Assembly: GCF_001541225.1 (NCBI RefSeq)
Contig: NZ_LMTS01000069.1
Location: 7,091 to 58,607, forward strand
DNA: 51,517 bases
Origin: Variovorax sp. WDL1
Lineage (GTDB): Bacteria > Pseudomonadota > Gammaproteobacteria > Burkholderiales > Burkholderiaceae_C
Reading direction: 5' to 3'
Shown here: positions 17,129 to 24,578 of the stretch, in pieces
Layout of the letters: every line of letters starts with the position of its first letter
Position numbering within the stretch: position 1 is the stretch's first letter
Notes under the pieces: model-generated
What the model saw: the letters and a program-made list of their open reading frames with translations, nothing else
What the model was told of the DNA's origin: nothing
The model's database searches: none
Program-made: the position numbers and the translations under genes

Positions 17129-18031
17129 CTATGCCATTTCCTCGATCGCCTCGCGCATGCATCGCGTGATGCCGCGCACCGCCACCGAATCGGGCCGCTC
17201 GGCAAAGCGCAAGGCACGGATAGGCACCGGAATGCGCGGCTCGAGCGCCAGCACATCCACCTTCTCGCGATCGGCAGATCCGGCGGTGCAGCCGTCGACC
17301 AGGGCCACGCCGAGCCCGTGGTGCGCCATGGCCAGCGCGGCATGGTAGGTCTGCACCGTGACCACGGCCTGCTGGAAGCCCACCCCGGCCTGCCGGCACG
17401 CCTGGCTCAGGCTGGTGCCCACGGGGTCGCGGCTGTCGAGCCCCACCACCGGCAGCTTGACGAGGTCGTGCAGCGCCGCCGAGCCGTTACGTACCAGTGC
17501 GCGCGGCAACATCCCCTTGGGCGCGATGCAGACCATGCGGCTGTCGGCCAGCGCCTCCTGCGTGAGCGAGGGGTGCACCGCGGGACTGAAGGCGAAGCCC
17601 ACGTCGGCCTCCTGCCGCAGCAGCGCCGACATGATCTGCGGCGAGTGCAGGGCCTCCACGGTGACGGCGATGCCCGGATGCTTCTGCCGGAATGACTTGA
17701 GCGCGCGCGGCAGCACTTCATAGCTCAGCGCCAGCACCGTGAGGATGCGCAGCTCGCCCGCATCGCTGCCCGTGCGCAGGTGGGCCGCCAGCCGCTGCAC
17801 CTCGTCGAGTTGCGCGAACAGGCGTTCGATGTGCGGATAGAGCGCCTGCGCCTCGGTCGTGGGGGTGAGCCGCCCCTTGGCGCGCTGGAACAGCGGGAAG
17901 CCCAGCTGGAGCTCCGCATGCTGCAGCGTGCGGCTGACGGCCGGCTGCGTGATGTTGATGAGCCTGGCCGCCGCGCTCACGCTGCCGGTGAGCATGATGG
18001 CGTTGAAGACCTCGATGTGGCGCAGGCGCAT
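17129..18031 (-). CDS. LysR-family transcriptional regulator
   Basis: A 300-residue LysR regulator. The N-terminal winged helix-turn-helix is clear: 'HIEVFNAIMLTGSVSAAARLINITQPAVSRTLQHAE' region, residues 5-40. The rest is the two-lobed ligand-binding domain ('LPRALKSFRQKHPGIAV', 'MAHHGLGVALVDG'). It resembles regulators of amino-acid or opine catabolism, which fits its neighbours. The gene is eight bases downstream of the carboxypeptidase gene in the same direction and converges with the dehydrogenase gene; those are its likely targets. Confidence 0.93.
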   Translation of the reverse strand: MRLRHIEVFNAIMLTGSVSAAARLINITQPAVSRTLQHAELQLGFPLFQRAKGRLTPTTEAQALYPHIERLFAQLDEVQRLAAHLRTGSDAGELRILTVLALSYEVLPRALKSFRQKHPGIAVTVEALHSPQIMSALLRQEADVGFAFSPAVHPSLTQEALADSRMVCIAPKGMLPRALVRNGSAALHDLVKLPVVGLDSRDPVGTSLSQACRQAGVGFQQAVVTVQTYHAALAMAHHGLGVALVDGCTAGSADREKVDVLALEPRIPVPIRALRFAERPDSVAVRGITRCMREAIEEMA

Positions 18032-18039
18032 CGAGCTAT

Positions 18040-19329
18040 CTACCTGGCGGCGACCTTGCCGCGCGAGATGTCCATCACCATCCGCGCAGCCAGGTAGAGC
18101 CGCGGCTCGATGGAGTCGACCAACACGTACTCGGCATCGGCCGAATGCGCGCCGAAGCCCTGCAAGCCGAAGCGCTCCACCACCGGCGCCTTGGTCTGCA
18201 GCGCGGCAAACGCCGCATCGGTGCCGCCACCGGCCACCTTGTCGTCCGCGCCCAGGCTACGGCCCAGTTCCTTGTAGACCGCCTGCGCATGCGTGGCCAG
18301 CGCGCGCGAAGCGTCGGTGGCCTCCAGCGGCGGGCGGCGGCGCTCGAACTTCATCTCGACCTTGGCCTCGGGAACCAGCTGCTTCTTCACCCGTTCCTGC
18401 ACCTGCTTCTCGATGCGGTCGTAGTCGCTGACCTTGAGCACGCGCACGTCGGCTGCGGCGCTGGCCGATGCAGGGATGACGTTGCGATTGGTGCCCGACT
18501 TCGAGATCGTCCAGTTCATCTTGAGCCCGGTCGCCGGATCGGACAGGTCGCGCATCTGCAGGATCTGGTGCGAGAGCTCGTACAGCGCATTCACACCCAG
18601 CTCGGGCGCCGAGCCCGCATGCGAGGCCTTGCCCGTGACGTTGAGCGACACCGACGCGATGCCAGCGGTGGCCAGCGAAAGCTTGTCTTCCTTGACCGAA
18701 GCGCCCTCGTACGACATCACCACGTCGTGCTCCGCGCCGAGCCGGCTGATGAGCGCGCGCGAACCGGGCGAGCTGATTTCCTCGTCGCCGTTGATCAGCA
18801 CCGTGAGCGTGCCGTATTCCTTGAAGTCCAGCGCCTTCAGCAGCGCCACCGCGTGCAGGATGACGGCCACGCCCTGCTTGTCGTCGGCGATGCCCAGGCC
18901 GTAGGCCTTGTCACCCTCGATGCGGAAGGGCTGCTTGTTCAGCATGCCGATCTGATAGACCGTGTCCATGTGGGCGATCAGCATGATCTTCTTGCTGCCG
19001 GTGCCCTTGAAGGTGGCGCGCACCGCCTTGCCGATCTTCTCCGGCGTGTCCTCCATGCGGTAGGCCTCGGCCGTGGGGTCGACCAGCTCGACCTGGCCGC
19101 CCATCGCCTCGAGGCGCTCGGCGATCAGGTTGGCGATCTTGTCCAGGCCTTCGAGGTCTCGGCTGCCCGATTCGATGGAGACCAGCTGCTTCAGGGTTTC
19201 GAGCAGGGCAGGCTTTTCCTTGGCGGCCAGCGCGGCGATGCGCTCGTCGGGTGCGGCCGAGGCGATGCCCAGCCAGGCGGCGCAGACGACGCCAAGCGCG
19301 AGGGTGCGGAGGGAATGCGGGAGCTTCAT
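18040..19329 (-). CDS. M20 family zinc peptidase, glutamate carboxypeptidase (CPG2-like)
   Basis: A 429-residue secreted M20 metallopeptidase. A signal peptide (1-25, cleavage near 'IASAAP') sends it to the periplasm. The zinc ligands and catalytic residues appear in order: 'AHMDTVY', 'GIADDKQGVA', 'NGDEEISSPGS' with the general-base Glu, and His near the C-terminus ('FGAHSADAEYV'). The central dimerisation domain carries 'GKASHAG'. It resembles Pseudomonas carboxypeptidase G2, which removes C-terminal glutamate from folates and peptides. AAGGAAAG lies before the ATG. It is followed by the LysR gene and preceded by polA, 32 bases away. Confidence 0.92.
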   Translation of the reverse strand: MKLPHSLRTLALGVVCAAWLGIASAAPDERIAALAAKEKPALLETLKQLVSIESGSRDLEGLDKIANLIAERLEAMGGQVELVDPTAEAYRMEDTPEKIGKAVRATFKGTGSKKIMLIAHMDTVYQIGMLNKQPFRIEGDKAYGLGIADDKQGVAVILHAVALLKALDFKEYGTLTVLINGDEEISSPGSRALISRLGAEHDVVMSYEGASVKEDKLSLATAGIASVSLNVTGKASHAGSAPELGVNALYELSHQILQMRDLSDPATGLKMNWTISKSGTNRNVIPASASAAADVRVLKVSDYDRIEKQVQERVKKQLVPEAKVEMKFERRRPPLEATDASRALATHAQAVYKELGRSLGADDKVAGGGTDAAFAALQTKAPVVERFGLQGFGAHSADAEYVLVDSIEPRLYLAARMVMDISRGKVAAR

Positions 19330-19361
19330 CCTGTGGTCTTTCCTTGGGTCTCGTCTTCTTT

Positions 19362-22154
19362 TCAGTGGGCCTTGTCCCAGTTCGGGCCAAAGCCGATCTC
19401 GGCCAGGAGCGGAACCTTGAGCTCCGCCACGCCGGCCATGAGTCGCGGGATCTCGCTGCGGACCCAGTCGACTTCATCCTCTGGCACCTCGAACACCAGT
19501 TCGTCGTGCACCTGCATGATCATCTTCGTGCGGCGCTGCTCGGCGTCGAGCACGTCCTGCACCTTGACCATGCTGAGCTTGATCAGGTCGGCCGCCGTGC
19601 CCTGCATCGGCGCGTTGATGGCGGCGCGCTCGGCCCCGCCGCGGCGAGGGCCGTTGGGCGAGTTGATCTCGGGCAGGTAGAGGCGCCGGCCGAACACCGT
19701 TTCCACATAGCCCCGCTGCTTGGCCAGCGCCTTGGTCTCGTCCATGTAGATCTTCACGCCCGGGTAGCGTGCGAAATAGCGGTCGATGTAGGAGGCCGCG
19801 GCCTTGGTCTCGATGCCGAGGTTGCGCGCCAGGCCGAAGCTGCTCATGCCGTAGATCAGCCCGAAGTTGATGACCTTAGCGTAGCGGCGCTGCTCGCTCG
19901 ACACCTGGTCCACCGCCACGCCGAAGACCTCGGCCGCGGTCGCGCGGTGCACGTCGATGCCCTCGGTGAACGCGCGCAGCAGCGACGCGTCGCCGCTGAT
20001 GTGGGCCATGATGCGCAGCTCGATCTGCGAGTAGTCGGAACTCGCGATCACGCTGCCCGCCGGCGCCACGAAGGCCTCGCGCACGCGCCGGCCTTCGGGG
20101 GTGCGGATCGGGATGTTCTGGAGGTTGGGGTCGTTGCTGGACAGCCGCCCCGTCACCGCTACCGCCTGCGCGTAGTGCGTGTGCACGCGGCCCGAGCGCG
20201 GATGCGCCAGCTGGCCCAGCTTGTCGGTGTAGGTGCCCTTGAGCTTGGACAGGCCGCGGTGTTCGAGGATCTTGGCCGGCAGCGGGAAGTCCTCGGCCAG
20301 CTTCTCCAGCACCTCCTCGTCGGTGCTCGGCGCGCCGCTGGGCGTCTTCTTGACCACCGGCAGCCCCAGCTTGGTGAAGAAGACCTCGCCGATCTGCTTC
20401 GGCGAGCCCAGGTTGAAGGGCTGGCCCGCGAGCTCGTAGGCTTCCTGCTCCAGCGCCATGATGCGCTTGCCCAGCTCGTTGCTCTGGGCCGCCAGCGTGG
20501 GCGCGTCGATCAGCACGCCGTTGCGCTCGATGCGGTAGAGGGTTTCGCTGGAGGCCATTTCCAGCTCGTAGACGAAGCGCAGCTTGTCGTCGGCCTGCAG
20601 CTTGGGCCAGAGCGCGAGGTGCACGTCCAGCGTCTGGTCGGAGTCCTCGCAGGCGTACTCGGCCGCCTTGTCGATCGACACCTGGCTGAACGGGATCTGG
20701 TGCGCGCCCTTGCCGCACAGGTCCTCGTAGTCGATGCCGCTGCGGCCCAGGTGGCGCTCGGCCAGGCTGGCCAGGCCGTGCGGCTTGTGCACTTCGAGCA
20801 CGTAGCTCTGCAGCATGGTGTCGTGCGCGTAGCCCTGCACCTCGATGCCGTGGTTGGCGAACACATGGCGGTCGTACTTGACGTGCTGGCCCAGCTTCTT
20901 CTTCGTGCCGTCCTCCAGCCAGGGCTTGAGCCTGGCGAGCACCTCGCCCCGCGGCAGCTGCGCCGGCGCGTCGCCATAGTTGTGCGCCAGCGGGACGTAG
21001 GCCGCCTCGCCGGGCTTGACGCTGAAGCTGATGCCCACGATCTCGGCGTGGATCTCGTCAAGCGAAGTGGTCTCGGTGTCCAGCGCGACCAGCTCGGCGG
21101 CCTCGATCTTCGCCAGCCAGGTGTCGAAGAGCGCCCAGTCGAGGACCGTGTCGTAGGCCACGTTGGTGGCCTTGGCGCCGGCGTCGGCGGCCGGCTCCTC
21201 GAGCAGGCCGGTGCCACCCTCGGGACCGCGCTTCGCCTTGTTCTCCCGGATGAGCTCGGGCGGTACTTCATGCGCCTCCAGCGTCTTCACCAGGCTCTTG
21301 AATCCGTACTTCTCGTAGAAGCTCTTCAACGCGTCGACCTGGTGCGGGCCGATGGCAATGCCATCGAGCGCGGGCAGCCCGGGCACATGGCCGTCGAGTT
21401 CGCAATCGGTACGGATGGTCACCAGACGCTTGCCCTGCGGCAACCAGTCGAGGGCCTTGCGCAGGTTCTCGCCGGCCTGGCCCTTGACCTCGCCGGCGCG
21501 GGCGATGAGCGCATCGAGCGAGCCGTACTCCAGCAGCCACTTGGCAGCCGTCTTCGGGCCCACCTTCTCTACCCCGGGCACGTTGTCGACGCTGTCGCCC
21601 ACCAGCGTCTGGTAGTCGACCATCAGGCGGGGCGGCACGCCGAACTCGGCCGTGACGCCGTCCACGTCGCGTCTCTTCCCGCTCATGGTGTCGATGATGG
21701 TGACGTGCTCGTCGACCAGCTGGCTCAGGTCCTTGTCGCCGCTGGAGACGATCACCTCGACGCCCTGGTTCGCCGCTGTGCGTGCCAGGGTGCCGATCAC
21801 GTCGTCGGCCTCGATGTCGGGCACGCACAGCACCGGCCAGCCCAGGAGCTTGACGACTTCGTGAATGGGCTCCACCTGGCTGCGCAGGTCGTCGGGCATC
21901 GCGGAGCGGTTGGCCTTGTACTGGGGATACCACGCGTCCCTGAAGGTCTTGCCAGGCGCGTCGAAGACGCAGGCGGCGTAGTCGGCCCGGACCTCGCGGC
22001 GCAGCACCTGCAGCATGTTGATCATGCCGCGGATGGCGCCGGTCGCCGGGCTGCCGGGATCGCCCGGCACTGCGCGCAGATCGGGCATCGCATGGAAGGC
22101 GCGGTACAGGTAGCTCGAACCATCCACGAGCAGCAATGTTTTCTTGTCGGTCAT
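19362..22154 (-). CDS. polA: DNA polymerase I
   Basis: A full-length 930-residue polymerase I for Okazaki-fragment maturation and excision repair. The 5'-nuclease domain (1-300) has 'LLLVDGSSYLYRAFHA' and 'DIEADDVIGTLA'. The 3'-5' proofreading domain starts with 'VALDTETTSLDE' (Asp/Glu metal ligands), so proofreading should be active. The polymerase domain carries 'TGRLSSNDPNLQNIP', motif A 'SDYSQIELRIMAHISGD', the O-helix 'RYAKVINFGLIYGMS' and motif C 'HDELVFEVP'. No Shine-Dalgarno is visible; a CAAAAT hexamer lies six bases before the ATG (see findings). The opposite strand shows a very long open frame, a codon-phase artefact. Confidence 0.98.
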   Translation of the reverse strand: MTDKKTLLLVDGSSYLYRAFHAMPDLRAVPGDPGSPATGAIRGMINMLQVLRREVRADYAACVFDAPGKTFRDAWYPQYKANRSAMPDDLRSQVEPIHEVVKLLGWPVLCVPDIEADDVIGTLARTAANQGVEVIVSSGDKDLSQLVDEHVTIIDTMSGKRRDVDGVTAEFGVPPRLMVDYQTLVGDSVDNVPGVEKVGPKTAAKWLLEYGSLDALIARAGEVKGQAGENLRKALDWLPQGKRLVTIRTDCELDGHVPGLPALDGIAIGPHQVDALKSFYEKYGFKSLVKTLEAHEVPPELIRENKAKRGPEGGTGLLEEPAADAGAKATNVAYDTVLDWALFDTWLAKIEAAELVALDTETTSLDEIHAEIVGISFSVKPGEAAYVPLAHNYGDAPAQLPRGEVLARLKPWLEDGTKKKLGQHVKYDRHVFANHGIEVQGYAHDTMLQSYVLEVHKPHGLASLAERHLGRSGIDYEDLCGKGAHQIPFSQVSIDKAAEYACEDSDQTLDVHLALWPKLQADDKLRFVYELEMASSETLYRIERNGVLIDAPTLAAQSNELGKRIMALEQEAYELAGQPFNLGSPKQIGEVFFTKLGLPVVKKTPSGAPSTDEEVLEKLAEDFPLPAKILEHRGLSKLKGTYTDKLGQLAHPRSGRVHTHYAQAVAVTGRLSSNDPNLQNIPIRTPEGRRVREAFVAPAGSVIASSDYSQIELRIMAHISGDASLLRAFTEGIDVHRATAAEVFGVAVDQVSSEQRRYAKVINFGLIYGMSSFGLARNLGIETKAAASYIDRYFARYPGVKIYMDETKALAKQRGYVETVFGRRLYLPEINSPNGPRRGGAERAAINAPMQGTAADLIKLSMVKVQDVLDAEQRRTKMIMQVHDELVFEVPEDEVDWVRSEIPRLMAGVAELKVPLLAEIGFGPNWDKAH

Positions 22155-22239
22155 CGGAGCATTTTGCCGCGCCGCGTCCGGGCACCCGCACGACGGCGAA
22201 CGTCGTTGCCGGCTGACAGCGGCCCATGGGGCCGCCGCC

Positions 22240-22245
22240 TACAAT
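22240..22245 (+). promoter_or_regulatory. -10 element for a possibly leaderless DUF2782-thrB transcript
   Basis: TACAAT followed by six bases and the ATG. A CTGACA (22213-22218) resembles a -35 but the 21-base spacing is too long. Transcription should start at or next to the start codon. Confidence 0.5.
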
Positions 22246-22251
22246 CACCCC

Positions 22252-22608
22252 ATGCCCTCACCTCATCTTCTGCTTGCCCGCGGCGCCCTGCTCGCCGCGC
22301 TGGCCGGCGCCGCCCCGCTGGCCGCCGTTCATGCCCAGAGCGCGCCGCCGCCCGCCGAGGCCCAGGCCACGCCCGAGTCGCCGCGCCGCAACCAGAAGAT
22401 AGAGCACATCCACGTCGAAGATTCTGGTGCGCGCGTCGACGAGGTGCGCTACGGCGGCCAGACCCAGAGCATCACGGTCCAGCCCAAGGCGAACGTGCCC
22501 TCCTACGAGGTGCTGCCGAACCAGGGCGGGCGCGACCGGCAGGGCCGGTCAGAGGCCGGCGGCGGCAACGGCAACGGCGCGCGGGTCTGGAACGTGCTCA
22601 AGTTCTGA
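22252..22608 (+). CDS. DUF2782 family exported protein
   Basis: A 118-residue protein with an N-terminal signal or anchor (about 1-27) and a DUF2782 domain ('RNQKIEHIHVEDSGARVDEVRYGGQTQSI' region, then 'VPSYEVLP'). The family is short, mostly betaproteobacterial, of unknown function, and typically encoded next to polA and thrB, as here. No Shine-Dalgarno is visible; TACAAT (22240-22245) ends six bases before the ATG, so the message may be leaderless. Confidence 0.85.
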   Translation: MPSPHLLLARGALLAALAGAAPLAAVHAQSAPPPAEAQATPESPRRNQKIEHIHVEDSGARVDEVRYGGQTQSITVQPKANVPSYEVLPNQGGRDRQGRSEAGGGNGNGARVWNVLKF

Positions 22609-22620
22609 GCACGGGCGGCC

Positions 22621-23670
22621 GTGGCGGTCTTCACCGAAGTCGGGTTCGACGAAGCCGATGCGCTGGTCCAGCGTCTCGGCCTGGGCCCGCTGGCTGCACT
22701 GCGAGGCATCGAGGGCGGCATCGAAAACACCAACTACTTCGCCAGCACCGCGTCGGGCGAATTCGTCCTGACGCTGTTCGAGCGCCTGGGGCCGCATCAA
22801 CTGCCCTACTACCTGTGCCTGATGAAGCACCTGGCCTCGCGCGGCATCCCGGTGCCCGAGCCGGTCGCCGACCCGGCGATTGAGCCGCTCGGCGGACATC
22901 CCCTCTCCGTCCCGGCCGATGCGCCCTGCGAGTTCCTGCACCGGGTCGCGGGCAAGCCGGCGGCGCTGGTGCAGCGGCTCGCGGGCAAGAGTGAGCTGGC
23001 CCCCACCCCCTTGCACTGCGCCGAGCTGGGCCGTCTTCTGGCGCGCATGCACAAGGCTGCGCGCGACTTCCCCCGCATCCAGCCCAACCTGCGCGGCCTG
23101 GCCTGGTGGAACGACACCGCGCCGGTGGTGCTGCCCCACCTCGAAGCACCGCAGGCCGCGCTGCTGAAGAGCGAGCTGGCCTACCAGAACCACATCGCCC
23201 AATCCTCGGCCTACGCGGCGCTGCCGCGCGGCCCGGTGCACGCCGACCTGTTCCGTGACAACACCATGTTCGCCGCCGACGGCGACACCCCACGCCTGAC
23301 CGGCGTGTTCGACTTCTACTTCGCCGGCACCGACACCTGGCTGTTCGACCTGGCGGTGTGCCTCAACGACTGGGCGATCGACCTGCCCACCGGCCGGCAC
23401 GACCCGGTGCGCGCCGACGCCCTGCTGGCCGCGTATGGCACCGTGCGGCCGCTGACCGGTGCCGAGCGAGCCCTGCTGCCCGCGATGCTGCGCGCCGCGG
23501 CCCTGCGCTTCTGGATCTCGCGGCTGTGGGACTTCCACCTGCCGCGCGAGGCGAGCATGCTCAAGGCCCATGATCCGACCCATTTCGAGCGCGTGCTGCG
23601 CGAACGCTCGCGGGCGCCGGCCGCACCCTTCTCTTCGTGCATCGCCCTCGGCGAGCCGCAGGCCGCCTGA
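22621..23670 (+). CDS. thrB: Homoserine kinase
   Basis: A 349-residue homoserine kinase of the aminoglycoside-phosphotransferase fold, making O-phosphohomoserine for threonine synthesis. It starts with GTG 12 bases after the DUF2782 stop. Motifs are 'GGIENTNYF' for nucleotide binding, the catalytic 'GPVHADLFRDNTMF' (His-x-Asp...Asn) and 'GVFDFYFAGTD' with the metal-binding Asp. It is somewhat longer than many homologues, with an extension around 'LSVPADAPCEFLHRVAG'. No threonine synthase gene is adjacent. Confidence 0.95.
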   Translation: MAVFTEVGFDEADALVQRLGLGPLAALRGIEGGIENTNYFASTASGEFVLTLFERLGPHQLPYYLCLMKHLASRGIPVPEPVADPAIEPLGGHPLSVPADAPCEFLHRVAGKPAALVQRLAGKSELAPTPLHCAELGRLLARMHKAARDFPRIQPNLRGLAWWNDTAPVVLPHLEAPQAALLKSELAYQNHIAQSSAYAALPRGPVHADLFRDNTMFAADGDTPRLTGVFDFYFAGTDTWLFDLAVCLNDWAIDLPTGRHDPVRADALLAAYGTVRPLTGAERALLPAMLRAAALRFWISRLWDFHLPREASMLKAHDPTHFERVLRERSRAPAAPFSSCIALGEPQAA

Positions 23671-23699
23671 GGCTTTTTCAGCCCCCGGCCTCTCCATCC

Positions 23700-24503
23700 A
23701 TGAAACTGAACCTCGTGCCGGCACGCACCGGCGCCGAATGGGTCCGCCTCGGGCTCAAGACCTTCTGGCGGCAGCCGCTGGCCTTCATTTCGCTCTTCTT
23801 CCTGTTCATGGCGTCGATCTCGATCGCCTCGCAGCTGCCGCTGATCGGCAGCGTGCTGGCGCCCATCCTGCTGCCCTTCATGACGCTGGGGCTGATGGTC
23901 GCCACCTCGGTCGCCCATGCCAACGACCGGCAGAAGCCGGCAGCGCCGGCCATGTTCGCGGCCGCTGCCGGAGCGGTGCGCAGCGAGTGGCGGCCGATGA
24001 TCGTGCTGGGCCTGATCTCGGCTGCCTACTTCGTCCTGGCAGTGGGCGTCTCGGCCCTGTTCGACGGCGGGCAGCTGGCAAGCGCCTACCTGCTCGACGA
24101 GACGCTCTCGCCCGAGGTCTTGGCCAGCAGCGACTTCCAGACCGCGCGCCTGTTCGTCATGGTGCTCAACCTGCCGCTGTCGCTGGCCATGTGGCATGCG
24201 CCGGCGCTGGTGCACTGGCATCACGTCGAACCCGTGAAGAGCCTGTTCTTCAGCCTGGTCGCGCTGTTCCGCAACTTCGGCGCCTATGCGATGTTCTGCC
24301 TCTCGTGGTTCGGCGTGTTCCTAGTCGCCGGCATCGCCATCGGCCTGGTGGCCACGGTGCTGGTCGGTGTCGGCGCCATCGGCATGGGCGGCGGTGCCTC
24401 GGCCATCGGCAGCGCGCTGATGATCGGCAGCGCGCTGGTGCTGGCGGCCATGTCGCTGAGCTCGACCTGGTTCACCTTCAGGGACAGCTTCCGGGCGGAC
24501 TAG
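23700..24503 (+). CDS. BPSS1780-family membrane protein
   Basis: A 267-residue polytopic membrane protein. The N-terminus 'LVPARTGAEWVRLGLKTFWRQPLAFI' is the family signature, followed by about six hydrophobic helices, including a Gly/Ala-rich stretch near the C-terminus ('GVGAIGMGGGASAIGSALMIGSAL') and a short cytoplasmic end. The function is unknown; this gene commonly follows thrB in Burkholderiales. Start at 23700 follows the thrB stop by 29 bases. It converges with the large accessory gene ending at 24579, with no clear terminator in the 75-base gap. Confidence 0.88.
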   Translation: MKLNLVPARTGAEWVRLGLKTFWRQPLAFISLFFLFMASISIASQLPLIGSVLAPILLPFMTLGLMVATSVAHANDRQKPAAPAMFAAAAGAVRSEWRPMIVLGLISAAYFVLAVGVSALFDGGQLASAYLLDETLSPEVLASSDFQTARLFVMVLNLPLSLAMWHAPALVHWHHVEPVKSLFFSLVALFRNFGAYAMFCLSWFGVFLVAGIAIGLVATVLVGVGAIGMGGGASAIGSALMIGSALVLAAMSLSSTWFTFRDSFRAD

Positions 24504-24578
24504 CTGCATCCACGGCGGCGGCCTGCCGCGCGAGCGCAAGGTCAACGCGCCGACGGAGTTGCTGCAAGCGTGCGTCGA

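Noticed and set aside
19251..22883. A 1210-codon open frame on the plus strand opposite polA
   Set aside because: It is the shadow of polA in a GC-rich genome; the composition (Arg, His, Val, Leu-rich without domains) and the perfect polA reading on the other strand explain it.
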